NCBI GenBank assembly: GCA_002343455.1
Contig: DDSR01000032.1
Location: 1 to 20,927, forward strand
Reading direction: 5' to 3'
Source of the DNA: Deltaproteobacteria bacterium UBA2385
GTDB taxonomy: Bacteria; Myxococcota_A; UBA796; UBA2385
DNA: 20,927 nt
Part shown: positions 7,190 through 15,348 of the stretch, piece by piece
Layout of the letters: every line of letters starts with the position of its first letter
Position numbering within the stretch: the stretch's first letter is position 1
Notes under the pieces: generated by a model
Seen by the model: only the letters and a program-made list of their open reading frames with translations
What the model was told of the DNA's origin: nothing
Databases searched by the model: none
Translations under genes and position numbers: made by a program

Positions 7190-8071
7190 ATGCGCATCGC
7201 GACCCTCCTGCGCTGCCTCCCTGTCCTCACCGCCCTCGCCCTGCCGCTGACCGCCAGCGCGCAGGATGAAGAAGAGGACGCCCCCGCCGAAGAGGACGAC
7301 AGCACCCTCGACGACATCCTCTCGGGCGAGAAGCGCGAAGAGACCGCCGGGGAAGAGCGCCGCGACCTCGAGCGCGGCGAGATCGGCGACAAGGTCGGCG
7401 CCCGCACCGAAGAGGCCATCGAGATCGATGAGGACGAGCGCCGCAAGGTCATCATCAAGACCTTGCAGAAGAAGGACTTCCTCAAGCTCGGCCGCTGGGA
7501 GGCCTCTCCGCATGCGGCGTACGTGGCCAACGACCCCTTCCTCAGCCGCTACATCATCGGCGCGGGCGTCGGCTACCACCTGACCGAGATCTTCGCGCTC
7601 GAGGCCAACCTCGACTACTCGCCGGACTTCGGCAAGGCCGACTGGACCTCGCTGACCACCCAGCTCGTCGAAGAGAACAGCGTCTCGCCGGACATCTCCA
7701 AGATGGCCTTCGCGGGAAGCCTCAGCTTCTTGTACTCGCCGATCTACGGCAAGGTGGCCATCGGTCGCCGGATCATCGCCTTCGACATCTACGGCGCCTT
7801 CGGCGGCGGCGCGGTCGTCACCAACGACGACCTCGACGCCCTGCAGACCGACTCGACGGACGACCGCGCCGTGATCACCCAGACCCAGACCCACCCGACC
7901 ACCAACATGGGTGGCGGTCTGCGGGTCAGCTTCACCCCCAACCTCGCCGCGCGCTTCGAGGGACGCTCGATGGTCTACATCGAGACGATCAACGCCACGA
8001 CCCTGGAGATGAAGCAGATGTTCATCGTCCAGGGTGCATTCTCGGTGTTCTTCCCCACGATGCGCAACTGA
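7190..8071 (+). CDS. Outer-membrane beta-barrel protein 2 of the Glt/Nfs-like cluster
   Basis: A 293-residue paralogue of the preceding barrel. The signal peptide is 1-24 (ASA-Q). A long acidic, hydrophilic segment follows (26-75, rich in EEED and RRDLERGE), which the first barrel lacks. The barrel domain then repeats the family blocks: FLKLGRWEASPHAAYV, ANDPFLSRYIIG, YHLTEIFALEANLDYSPDFG, and a C-terminal FSVFFPT. Start ATG 7190 is preceded by GGGAA at 7179-7183. The acidic extension probably lies in the periplasm and could contact the TPR proteins encoded next; that is inference. The 123-nt gap after it holds two hairpins and a T4 run, so some transcripts may end here. Confidence 0.87.
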   Translation: MRIATLLRCLPVLTALALPLTASAQDEEEDAPAEEDDSTLDDILSGEKREETAGEERRDLERGEIGDKVGARTEEAIEIDEDERRKVIIKTLQKKDFLKLGRWEASPHAAYVANDPFLSRYIIGAGVGYHLTEIFALEANLDYSPDFGKADWTSLTTQLVEENSVSPDISKMAFAGSLSFLYSPIYGKVAIGRRIIAFDIYGAFGGGAVVTNDDLDALQTDSTDDRAVITQTQTHPTTNMGGGLRVSFTPNLAARFEGRSMVYIETINATTLEMKQMFIVQGAFSVFFPTMRN

Positions 8072-8087
8072 GCCAGACCCTGCCCGG

Positions 8088-8122
8088 CGGCTGCCCAGCC
8101 GTAAAGAGGCTGTAAGCCTTTT
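8088..8122 (+). terminator. Tandem hairpins ending in T4, possible partial terminator
   Basis: The first hairpin is CGGCT-gccc-AGCCG (8088-8101). The second is AAGAGGCT-gta-AGCCTTTT (8104-8122), an 8-bp stem with one G.U pair whose 3' arm ends in TTTT. This is one of the few AT-richer patches of the window. It sits between the second barrel gene and the TPR gene and could terminate or attenuate, giving the barrels higher expression than the downstream genes. The second loop is only 3 nt, so the strength is uncertain. Confidence 0.4.
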
Positions 8123-8184
8123 CGCCTGCCGTTGAACTCGACCCCAAAGGTCGGGCACCGTGACCCCAGTGGACTCTCTCCTCC

Positions 8185-8188
8185 GGAG
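8185..8188 (+). promoter_or_regulatory. Ribosome binding site that fixes the start of the GltC-like gene
   Basis: GGAG, 6 nt before ATG 8195. The same frame is open 63 nt further upstream to a TTG at 8132, but that extension would put 21 polar residues ahead of a clear signal peptide. ATG 8195 is therefore preferred. Confidence 0.75.
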
Positions 8189-8194
8189 CTTCCG

Positions 8195-10060
8195 ATGAAG
8201 CGCCCCCTCCTCCGACCGTTGGTCTCCGTCCTCACCCTCCTGACCCTGACCTTCGGGTCCAGGCAGGCCGCCGCGCTGAGCTGCGACGACATCATGGGGA
8301 TGGTGAACCTCAACGTGCCCGCCGACGTGGTCGCCCAGACCATGAAGAGCTCCGGCGCCAGCTTCTCGGCCGCCGACATCGCCTGCCTGACCAGCGCCGG
8401 CGCCCCCGCCGAGGTGGTCGCCCAGGCGCAGCGCCAGGCCGCGGTCGCCGCCGAGCCGACGCCGATCACCCGCCCCTCGACCGAGCCGCCCCCCTCAACC
8501 ATGGACGATGACGAGGACATCACCTCCCGGCGCATCACGCGGGAGCCCTCCACCAAGGAGGACGTGGACCTGTCCGACGGGCCCACCACCTCGGGCGCGC
8601 CCGCCGCGGTCGAAGACGCCATCAACGAGTACCAGAGCAAGAAGTACCTCGCCAGCTCGCTGCGGCTGTACCAAGCCCTGGACAGCGGCAACTACCCCCA
8701 GGCGACCGCCGACATCTACTACTACCTGGGCCGCAACCTCGAAGCGCTCGGCATGTACCACTCCGCCCAGTACCACTACGGCGTGGTGGCCCGCGAGCAC
8801 GTCGACAGCCAGTACTTCGAGTACACCCTGCCCCGCCTGGTCGCCATCGCCGAGTACACCAGCGACGACACCGAGCTGGCGGCGCTGATCGCCCGCGGCA
8901 CCGTGACCCCCGAGCGCGCGCCTCGCCAGGCCCGCGACATGCTGTACTTCCTCGACGGCGTGGCCCGCTACAAGAAGGAAGACCTCTCCGGCGCCCGCGC
9001 CTCCTTCTCCCAGGTCGACGCCAACAGCGTCATGGGGCTGAAGGCCAAGTACTTCGAGGGCGTCGTCTACAACGAGCAGGGCAAGCTGAAGAGCGCCGTG
9101 CGCAGCTTCCGCGACGTCTACCGGGGCCAGGTCGACCCCCGCAACGAGGCCGAGGCCGACGAGCTGGCCCGGCTGAAGGACCTCGCCCTGCTCAACGTGG
9201 CCCGCGTCTACTACAGCATCGAGCAGTACGACGAGGCCACCAAGTACTACGACCTCGTCCCGCGCGACAGCGCCTACTGGGGCGTCAGCGTCTTCGAGAA
9301 CGCCTGGGCAAACTTCATGCTCAACGATCTGAACAAGACGCTGGGCATGCTGCTGACCGTGCGCAGCCCCTTCTACCGCCGCGACATGTACGAGCCCGAG
9401 GCCGGCATCCTGCGGGCGCTGACCTACTTCAACCTCTGCGACTACAAAGAGGTCGAGCGCCTGCTGATCGGCTTCGAGGACCACTACCGGCCCCAGTACG
9501 ACGAGATGCTGGCCTTCTACGAGAGCTACGCCACCAAGGAGGGCCGCAAGGTCGCCGACGAGGCCTGGGACACCTACTTCGGACGTGAGCCCCGCGAGAC
9601 GGTGCTGCCGAAGGCGCTCTTCAACCGGATCCTGCTGAACCGCGACCTGGTGGGTGTTGTCAAGCACCTCGACATCATGAACGACGAGCTGGACCTGGTC
9701 GGTGCCCAGAAGGACCTCTGGCGGGACTCGATGGGTCCCTACCTCACCCAGATCCTCGAAGCCGACGAGCAGCGCCTCAAGCGCCGTGCCGGCCTGCTGC
9801 TGCTCTCCGAGATGGCCAACCAGGCCAACTACCTCAACGAGAAGCTGACCCAGTCCGAGATCATCCGCTTCGAGGTCGTGGACGCCCAGCGCGTCGACTA
9901 CTCGTACAAGGCCAGCAACGTCGAGCTGGCTGACTCGGGCGCCAACCTCGACCTCGACTTCGCCACCGCCGTCGACTTCATCTACTGGCCGTTCAACGGC
10001 GAGTACTGGTCCGACGAGCTTGGCTACTACCAGTACACCCAGGCCAGCTCCTGCAAGTGA
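8195..10060 (+). CDS. gltC: Secreted TPR-like protein, GltC/NfsC-like
   Basis: A 621-residue exported protein with signal peptide 1-28 (MKRPLLRPLVSVLTLLTLTF, then AAA). A small helical region with two 'PADVV/PAEVVAQ' repeats follows, then a polar linker (about 80-125), then helical TPR-like repeats over about 130-560 (for example SSLRLYQAL..Y..ATADIYYYLGRNLEALGMYHSAQYHY, and LNVARVYYSIEQYDEATKYYDLV). The C-terminus ends with an aromatic block WPFNGEYWSDELGYY (598-612), which I recall as typical of myxobacterial homologues. In M. xanthus GltC/NfsC is a periplasmic member of the gliding or spore-coat complexes; the name here rests on remembered motifs plus position third in the A-B-C-D-E order. 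Its stop overlaps a possible GTG start of the next gene, so the two are probably coupled. Confidence 0.85.
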   Translation: MKRPLLRPLVSVLTLLTLTFGSRQAAALSCDDIMGMVNLNVPADVVAQTMKSSGASFSAADIACLTSAGAPAEVVAQAQRQAAVAAEPTPITRPSTEPPPSTMDDDEDITSRRITREPSTKEDVDLSDGPTTSGAPAAVEDAINEYQSKKYLASSLRLYQALDSGNYPQATADIYYYLGRNLEALGMYHSAQYHYGVVAREHVDSQYFEYTLPRLVAIAEYTSDDTELAALIARGTVTPERAPRQARDMLYFLDGVARYKKEDLSGARASFSQVDANSVMGLKAKYFEGVVYNEQGKLKSAVRSFRDVYRGQVDPRNEAEADELARLKDLALLNVARVYYSIEQYDEATKYYDLVPRDSAYWGVSVFENAWANFMLNDLNKTLGMLLTVRSPFYRRDMYEPEAGILRALTYFNLCDYKEVERLLIGFEDHYRPQYDEMLAFYESYATKEGRKVADEAWDTYFGREPRETVLPKALFNRILLNRDLVGVVKHLDIMNDELDLVGAQKDLWRDSMGPYLTQILEADEQRLKRRAGLLLLSEMANQANYLNEKLTQSEIIRFEVVDAQRVDYSYKASNVELADSGANLDLDFATAVDFIYWPFNGEYWSDELGYYQYTQASSCK

Positions 10061-10079
10061 GCGTCCGCCCCTCCCGTTC

Positions 10080-10083
10080 GAGG
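10080..10083 (+). promoter_or_regulatory. Ribosome binding site that fixes the start of the giant TPR gene
   Basis: GAGG, 6 nt before ATG 10090. The frame is also open from a GTG at 10057 that overlaps the previous stop, but that start would add 11 Arg/Ser-rich residues before the signal peptide. The ATG is preferred. Confidence 0.65.
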
Positions 10084-10089
10084 CAGAAC

Positions 10090-13000
10090 ATGAAGCGCCT
10101 GATCCAGAATTCCCTCGTCCTGCTCTCCCTGGGCCTCACCGCGACCGCGGTGGCCCCGGCCGACCTCTCTCCGCAGAGCGGCTGGGCCCAGGATCGGACC
10201 GATCGCGACGAGCGTCGCGTGATCGGCATCGACACCATCAACATCCAGCAGCAGATGTCCGAGGCCTACCGCGCCGCCGCGCGCGAGAAGCGTCGCGAGG
10301 CGATGGGCTTCCTGGAGGACATGCTCGCCAACCGTCCGCCCAAGGGCGAGCAGAAGGCCGAGATGATGCTGCGGTTGGCCGACCTCTACTTCGAAGAGGG
10401 CCGCGACCTCTACCTCTCCGAGATGCAGGCCTACGGCGAGGAGTTCGACAAGTGCTTCAACACCGAGGGCTGTGACTCCGCCAAGATGATCGCGGACAAC
10501 ACCGAGTCGCGGAAGTGGCAGACCAAGAGCATCAAGATCTACCGGATCATCCTGCAGAACTACCCGCAGTACCAGCGCGCCGACGAGGCGATGTTCTACC
10601 TGGGCAGCGCGCTTCAGGACACCGGTGAGAAGGACGAGGCAGCCAAGACCTTCAACGACCTGGTCCGGACCTACCCCGAGAGCGGCTACGTCCCCGACGC
10701 CTACGTGCTGATCGGCGAGTACTACTTCGACCAGAACAACGCCTACAAGGCGCTGCTCGCCTACCAGAAGGCCGCCCGCTACAAGGACAGCCCCAAGTAC
10801 GCCTTCGCCATGTACAAGCTGGCGTGGTGCTACTACAACGTCGGCGAGTACGGCAAGGGCATCGACACCATGAAGGCGGTCGTGGCCTTCTCGATGGCCG
10901 ACCAGGGCGCCGACAAGAGCAAGCTGACCCTCCAGGAAGAGGCGCTCAAGGACCTCGTCCGCTTCTTCGCCGACGCCGGCGACCTGAACGAGGCGATCGA
11001 CTACTTCAACAAGCTGGGCAAGCAGGACCTGATCGAGGCGATGCTCAAGCGCCTCGCCGGCACCTACTTCGAGAACGGCAACTTCGAGCAGGCCATCAGC
11101 ACCTACCGCAAGCTGATCGCCGAGAACCCCAACGGCCGCCTCGCCCCCGAGTACCAGAACGAGATCATCCTCTGCTACCAGAAGATGGGCAAGAAGCAGG
11201 AGACGATGGGCGAGATCGATCGCCTGTTGAAGACCTACGGCAAGCAGTCGTCCTGGTCCCGCCAGAACGCCAGCAACCCCGACGCGCTGAAGGGTGCCAA
11301 CGAGTACATCGAGAAGAACCTGCGCACGGTGGCCATCAACTACCACAACGAGGCCAAGAAGCTGGGCGCGGGCGCCGCGGCGCGCGAGTCCTACGACCTC
11401 GCCGAGCAGGCCTACTCGGTCTACCTGGAGAACTTCCCCGAGGAGAAGAACGCCTACGAGATGCGCTACGCCTACGGCGAGCTCCTCTACAAGACCAAGA
11501 AGTTCGACCAGGCCTACGACCAGTACATGAAGGTCGTGGCGATGGACCCCAAGGGCCAGCACTCGGAGTTCTGCGCCGAGTCCGCCATCTTCGCCGCCGA
11601 AGAGGTGATCAAGGTCGAGAAGAAGGAAGGCAAGGTCCAGTCCGCCGACGGCAAGTCGACGGCCGAGCTGCCCATGACCGACTGGGAGAACAAGCTGCTG
11701 GCCGCCTGTGACCAGTACACCCAGTACTTCAAGGACAACAAGAAGGCCCGCAACGTCATCTACAAGTCGGCCTATCTGCTGTACGGCAAGAACCGCTTCA
11801 AGGACGCCTCGGACCGCTTCCGGATCGTCATCGGCATGGACCCGCAGTCCAAGGAAGCCGAGCAGGCCGCGAACCTGATCCTCGACTCCTTCAACCTCGT
11901 CCAGGACTGGAACAACCTGAAGGAGGTCTCCAAGGCCTTCTACGACCAGGAAGGCCTGGGCAGCAAGGCCTTCAAGACCGAGGTCTACAACGTCTACGAG
12001 CGGGCCTCCTTCAAGCTGATCGAGATCACCTTCGAGAAGGACAAGGACCACGCCAAGGCGGCCGCGGGCTTCATCGCCTTCGTCGACGAGTTCCCCAAGT
12101 CCGAGGTCGCCGACCTCGCGCTGAACAACGCCGCCGCCTACTTCTACCAGACGGGCAACGTGCGCAGCGCGATGCAGACCCGCATCCGCCTGATCGAGGG
12201 CTGGCCGAAGTCCAAGTACTACAACGCCCAGGTGGCCAGCCTCGGCTTCGACTACGAGTCCGTGGCCGACTTCGCCCAGGCAGCGGTCTGGTACGAGAAG
12301 ATCTTCGCGCTGGACAAGGACAACGCCGCCAGCAAGGAGGCCCTCTACTCGGCCGGCCTCTTCCGCCGCTCCATGGGCGAGTCGGACGCCGCGATCAAGA
12401 ACTACCAGGCTTTCATCGCGACCTACCCGACCGACGAGCGGGTCACCCCGCTGAAGCTGGACATCGCCCAGATCTACGAAGAGGGCAAGCGCTGGGCCGA
12501 CGCGGCCAACGTCTACAACGCCTTCTTCACCAAGCCGCCGGCCGACGCGACGATCGACCAGGTCTACTTCGCCCGCCTCCGCTACGGAAAGGCGCTGGAG
12601 TCCCAGGGCAAGCCGGCGGACAAGCACTGGCAGGAGACCCTGGCCGCTTGGGAGAAGGACAAGGCCCAGCCCCACGAGGCGGCACCCAACTTCATCGCCG
12701 AGATCATGTTCAAGCTGGCCAAGCCCACCTTGGACAAGTACCTCGCGCTGAAGATCAGCGGGACCACCTCCACCCAGCGCAAGGCGATCGACAAGGCCCT
12801 TCAGGATCAGCTGGTCGCCAAGGCCAAGTCCCTGCAGGAGGTCGAGGCCACCTACGGCAACATCCTCAAGACCGGCTCGGGTGAGTGGGGTCTGGCCAGC
12901 GCCGTGGCGATGGGCGAGGCCTACCAGAACATGGCCTGGACCCTGAACTGCGACAACAGCTTCGTCCCAGCCTACCTGACCGAGGACCAGAAGGAGCTGT

Positions 13001-13236
13001 ACTGCATGGGCCTCGAAGACAAGGCCTACGTCCAGACCGAGAAGGCCGCGGCGGCATTCGCCCTGGCGCTCGAGAAGGCCTACGAGCTCAACCTGTACAA
13101 CGACAACACCGCCAAGGCGACCCGTCAGCTCGGCGAGCTGCGCCCCGACGAGTTCCCCGAGCTGTCCGAAGACGTGCTCGAGCCCCGATACGTCTCCACC
13201 AATGTCGTCGTCTACGACTTCGAGCAGAGCCCCTGA
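10090..13236 (+). CDS. Giant secreted TPR protein, GltD/NfsD-like
   Basis: A 1048-residue exported protein. Signal peptide about 1-34 (MKRLIQNSLVLLSLGL, ending GWAQ-D). The rest is a near-continuous array of tetratricopeptide-type helix pairs. Clear examples are at about 165-245 (AMFYLGSALQDTGEKDEAAKTF, then AYVLIGEYYFDQNNAYKALLAYQKA), 317-357 (LAGTYFENGNFEQAISTYRKLI) and 750-812 (AGLFRRSMGESDAAIKNYQAF, then IAQIYEEGKRWADAANVYNAFF). No catalytic motif is visible, so it is a scaffold. A very large TPR protein fourth in the cluster matches GltD (AgnA)/NfsD of M. xanthus in size class and place. It sits 29 nt after the previous gene and 17 nt before the TPR lipoprotein, so these three are one transcription unit. 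Confidence 0.88.
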   Translation: MKRLIQNSLVLLSLGLTATAVAPADLSPQSGWAQDRTDRDERRVIGIDTINIQQQMSEAYRAAAREKRREAMGFLEDMLANRPPKGEQKAEMMLRLADLYFEEGRDLYLSEMQAYGEEFDKCFNTEGCDSAKMIADNTESRKWQTKSIKIYRIILQNYPQYQRADEAMFYLGSALQDTGEKDEAAKTFNDLVRTYPESGYVPDAYVLIGEYYFDQNNAYKALLAYQKAARYKDSPKYAFAMYKLAWCYYNVGEYGKGIDTMKAVVAFSMADQGADKSKLTLQEEALKDLVRFFADAGDLNEAIDYFNKLGKQDLIEAMLKRLAGTYFENGNFEQAISTYRKLIAENPNGRLAPEYQNEIILCYQKMGKKQETMGEIDRLLKTYGKQSSWSRQNASNPDALKGANEYIEKNLRTVAINYHNEAKKLGAGAAARESYDLAEQAYSVYLENFPEEKNAYEMRYAYGELLYKTKKFDQAYDQYMKVVAMDPKGQHSEFCAESAIFAAEEVIKVEKKEGKVQSADGKSTAELPMTDWENKLLAACDQYTQYFKDNKKARNVIYKSAYLLYGKNRFKDASDRFRIVIGMDPQSKEAEQAANLILDSFNLVQDWNNLKEVSKAFYDQEGLGSKAFKTEVYNVYERASFKLIEITFEKDKDHAKAAAGFIAFVDEFPKSEVADLALNNAAAYFYQTGNVRSAMQTRIRLIEGWPKSKYYNAQVASLGFDYESVADFAQAAVWYEKIFALDKDNAASKEALYSAGLFRRSMGESDAAIKNYQAFIATYPTDERVTPLKLDIAQIYEEGKRWADAANVYNAFFTKPPADATIDQVYFARLRYGKALESQGKPADKHWQETLAAWEKDKAQPHEAAPNFIAEIMFKLAKPTLDKYLALKISGTTSTQRKAIDKALQDQLVAKAKSLQEVEATYGNILKTGSGEWGLASAVAMGEAYQNMAWTLNCDNSFVPAYLTEDQKELYCMGLEDKAYVQTEKAAAAFALALEKAYELNLYNDNTAKATRQLGELRPDEFPELSEDVLEPRYVSTNVVVYDFEQSP

Positions 13237-13253
13237 GGGGCCCGGAGCCAATC

Positions 13254-14837
13254 ATGCGAATCCCTACACTCTTCCTGGCTCTCGGGCTCACCGTCGGCGC
13301 ACCGATGCTGATGGTCGGCTGCGGTGGCGGCAAGAAGCCGACCGCCACGGTGACCGACCCGGCCTTGATGAGCCCCACGCAGCTCTTCGAGGCGGGGGTG
13401 ACCACCCTCAAGACCAAGGACAAGGCGGGGGTGGTCAACTACACCCTGGCCTACGACTACTTCTTGAAGGCGGCCGAGAAGGACAGCGCCTACGCCAAGG
13501 CCTGGTTCAACGCCGGCTGGACCGCCGAGCAGCTGGGCTTCACCGACAAGGCCGCGGCCCACTACAAGGCCGCCGTCGACGCCAACCCCGACTACGAGGC
13601 GGCGGTTGGCAGCCTCGCCCGCACGCTGGGCACGCTGGACCGCGGCCAGGAGGCGGTGAAGCTCTTCCAGGCCCAGCTCGAGCGCAAGCCCGATGACCTG
13701 AGCCTGCGCAACAGCCTGCTGGACGCCATGACCGCGGCCGGCATGTACGACGAGGCCGAGGAGCAGGCCAAGGAGATCCTGCTGCGTGACCCGAAGAACC
13801 CGGGCGCCTATCGGAACCTCAGCCGCCTGTACTTTGCCCAGGGCAAGCACGCGATGAGCAAGCTGTGCTCCGAGAAGGCCAAGACCCTGGCCGAGGGCGA
13901 CAGCGGCACCTACAACAACCTCGGCGTGACCTTCCTGGTCATGGGCGACGAGGCCGCCGCGATCGAGGAGTTCAAGACCGCGATCAAGCTCAACCCGGGC
14001 GACGTGCAGGCCAACCTCAACCTGGGCTGGGTCGCCGTCAACTCGGGCGACTACCTCCTCGCTCAGCAGTGTTTCCAGGCGGCGGTCGACGCCCAGCCCG
14101 GCAACGTCGACGCCAAGCTGGGCCTGGCCATCGCGCTCCGCGGGGTCAAGGACTACGCGGGGGCGGCCGTCCTCTACGACCAGATCCTGGCCGCGGACCC
14201 CGACAACGAGACGGCCTTCTTCAACGCCGCCACCCTGCAGGAGAAGTACATCAAGGACTACAAGATGGCCTTGAAGTACCTCGACGACTACATCAAGGTC
14301 AACGCCGGCAAGCTCTCCCCCAGCCACCAGGTCTACGAGCGTAAGTCTCGGGTCGAGGCCTCCCGCCAGGCGGAAGAGGCGCGCAAGGCCGAAGAGGAGC
14401 GCAAGCGTAAGGAAGCCGAGGAGCGCAAGCGCCGCCAGGAAGAGCAGCTCACCGAGTTGAAGAACAAGGTCGTCACCCTCAAGGGCCTGCTGGACAAGTA
14501 CGGCACCTGCGAGATCATGATCGAGATGGAGGCAATCGACACCGGCATGATGGTGCTGGAGCAGGCCCAGATGGTGGTCGAGGCGGGCGAGTCGGACATG
14601 GCGGGCGACGTCATGACCTTCGTCGACCAGATCCTACCCCAGATCGAGGAGCTCGTGCCGATGTGCACCGGCGCCGCGCCGGCGCCCGCGCCGACCGAGG
14701 ATGCCCCGGCTCCCGAGGGCGGCACACCGGCGGAAGGGGCCCCGGCTCCCGACGCTGGCACCCCGGCCGAGGGGTCCCCGGCTCCGGCCGAAGGCGCGCC
14801 TGCCGAGGAGACCCCCGCTCCCGAGGGTGGCGGCTGA
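13254..14837 (+). CDS. gltE: TPR lipoprotein, GltE/NfsE-like
   Basis: A 527-residue lipoprotein. The signal peptide ends MVGC, giving Cys23 as the lipidated residue; GGGKKP follows. TPR motifs fill about 45-350 (AKAWFNAGWTAEQLGFTDKAAAHYKAAVDANPDYEAA; TYNNLGVTFLVMGDEAAAIEEFKTAIKLNPGD; LGLAIALRGVKDYAGAAVLYDQILAADPDN). A highly charged coiled coil follows (about 360-415, EEARKAEEERKRKEAEERKRR), then a short helical domain with two cysteines (CEIMIEME to VPMC, about 419-470), and a Pro/Ala/Glu tail. ATG 13254 is preceded by GGAG at 13244-13247; the frame is open further upstream but without a signal peptide. In M. xanthus the TPR lipoprotein GltE (AglT)/NfsE is the outer-membrane-anchored partner of GltD/NfsD. 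Order and architecture fit well. Confidence 0.87.
   Translation: MRIPTLFLALGLTVGAPMLMVGCGGGKKPTATVTDPALMSPTQLFEAGVTTLKTKDKAGVVNYTLAYDYFLKAAEKDSAYAKAWFNAGWTAEQLGFTDKAAAHYKAAVDANPDYEAAVGSLARTLGTLDRGQEAVKLFQAQLERKPDDLSLRNSLLDAMTAAGMYDEAEEQAKEILLRDPKNPGAYRNLSRLYFAQGKHAMSKLCSEKAKTLAEGDSGTYNNLGVTFLVMGDEAAAIEEFKTAIKLNPGDVQANLNLGWVAVNSGDYLLAQQCFQAAVDAQPGNVDAKLGLAIALRGVKDYAGAAVLYDQILAADPDNETAFFNAATLQEKYIKDYKMALKYLDDYIKVNAGKLSPSHQVYERKSRVEASRQAEEARKAEEERKRKEAEERKRRQEEQLTELKNKVVTLKGLLDKYGTCEIMIEMEAIDTGMMVLEQAQMVVEAGESDMAGDVMTFVDQILPQIEELVPMCTGAAPAPAPTEDAPAPEGGTPAEGAPAPDAGTPAEGSPAPAEGAPAEETPAPEGGG
14703..14834 (+). repeat. 36-bp degenerate repeat encoding a PAPxxGxPAEG tail
   Basis: Three 36-bp units (14703-14738, 14739-14774, 14775-14810) and a partial fourth (14811-14834) encode APAPEGGTPAEG, APAPDAGTPAEG, SPAPAEGAPAEE and TPAPEGGG. 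They form the C-terminus of the TPR lipoprotein. This is a flexible Pro/Ala/Glu tail, perhaps a spacer across the periplasm or a cell-wall contact. Its length could vary between strains in whole codons. Confidence 0.8.
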
Positions 14838-14861
14838 AGCACCCAGTTTTCGGGAACCCTG

Positions 14862-14893
14862 CGGGCGCAGCGAGGTCCTACCTCCTGCGCCCG
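14862..14893 (+). other. Strong RNA hairpin between the TPR lipoprotein and the first small gene
   Basis: CGGGCGCAG (14862-14870) pairs perfectly with CTGCGCCCG (14885-14893). Inside, one bulged C is followed by GAGG (14872-14875) pairing with CCTC (14881-14884), leaving the 5-nt loop TCCTA. No T run follows, so it is not a classic intrinsic terminator. It may protect the 3' end of the upstream message, act as a processing site, or attenuate. It ends 34 nt before the next start codon. Confidence 0.6.
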
Positions 14894-14927
14894 TCGAGCT
14901 TCCCCGACGGCCAAACCGGAGACCTCC

Positions 14928-15173
14928 ATGTTCCTGCTGGCCCTCTCTCTCTCCGCCCTCGCCCAGTCCCCATCTCCCGAGCCGGTCATCCTGATCCCCG
15001 CGGTCCAGGAGCTCGGAGTAGAGGACTTCCTCATCCTGAACATCGAGGGCGAGCTGATCGGCCCCGATGGCGACATCGTCTCCGAGCGGCGGGCCGCCAC
15101 CTTTCCCAACTGGATCGAGCTCCGCCGGGACTTCCGGGCCGAGCTTCGCGACAGCCTCACCGAGCTGAAGTGA
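14928..15173 (+). CDS. Small exported protein, paralogue of the next gene
   Basis: An 81-residue protein. Signal peptide 1-13 (MFLLALSLSALAQ), short but hydrophobic, then a PSPEP linker, then a compact domain with GELIGPDG (41-48) and a C-terminal IELRRDFRAELRDSLTELK. ATG 14928 is preceded by GGAG at 14918-14921, a good site. Residues 38-81 align without gaps with residues 45-88 of the next gene, with 17 of 44 identical and both ending in Glu-x-Lys, so they are paralogues. I recognise no named family. Their place between the NfsE-like and NfsG-like genes makes an NfsF/GltF or CglF-like role possible, but I cannot confirm that. Confidence 0.8.
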   Translation: MFLLALSLSALAQSPSPEPVILIPAVQELGVEDFLILNIEGELIGPDGDIVSERRAATFPNWIELRRDFRAELRDSLTELK

Positions 15174-15283
15174 GCCGACCTCGTGTCCATTTGACGACAT
15201 CATTGCAGCGCGCCGATTGTGCGCGCCCCCGTGCTGCGGCACACTGCACCCACGACTCCCCGCGCGCGGGCTCGATCTGGACC

Positions 15284-15312
15284 TTCCCCGAAGCCTTCGC
15301 ATCCGCTATAGT
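15284..15312 (+). promoter_or_regulatory. Candidate sigma-70-type promoter for the second small gene and the FHA gene
   Basis: TTCCCC (15284-15289), 17 nt, then TATAGT (15307-15312), 36 nt before ATG 15349. TATAGT is close to the -10 consensus. The -35 is weak but resembles the TTCCCA of the candidate at 17811. The 175-nt gap (15174-15348) also contains TTGACG at 15191 and a small GCGCGC hairpin around 15208-15226, so a break in transcription followed by a new start is plausible. Confidence 0.45.
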
Positions 15313-15348
15313 CCGCCGCCAGAAAACCTCTCACCCCCGGGCCTTCCC

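Noticed and set aside
10027..13251. 1074-codon open frame on the minus strand
   Set aside because: It is the antisense shadow of the giant TPR gene; GC-rich codon bias leaves the opposite frame open. The translation is Leu/Val/Gly-rich low complexity with no domain.
12885..13253. Upstream extension of the TPR lipoprotein frame
   Set aside because: It overlaps the end of the giant TPR gene and would bury the lipobox; ATG 13254 with GGAG is the start.
15190..15226. Promoter TTGACG-18-GATTGT plus a GCGCGC hairpin
   Set aside because: The -10 matches poorly and GCGCGC is self-complementary by chance often in such DNA; the TATAGT candidate downstream is better.
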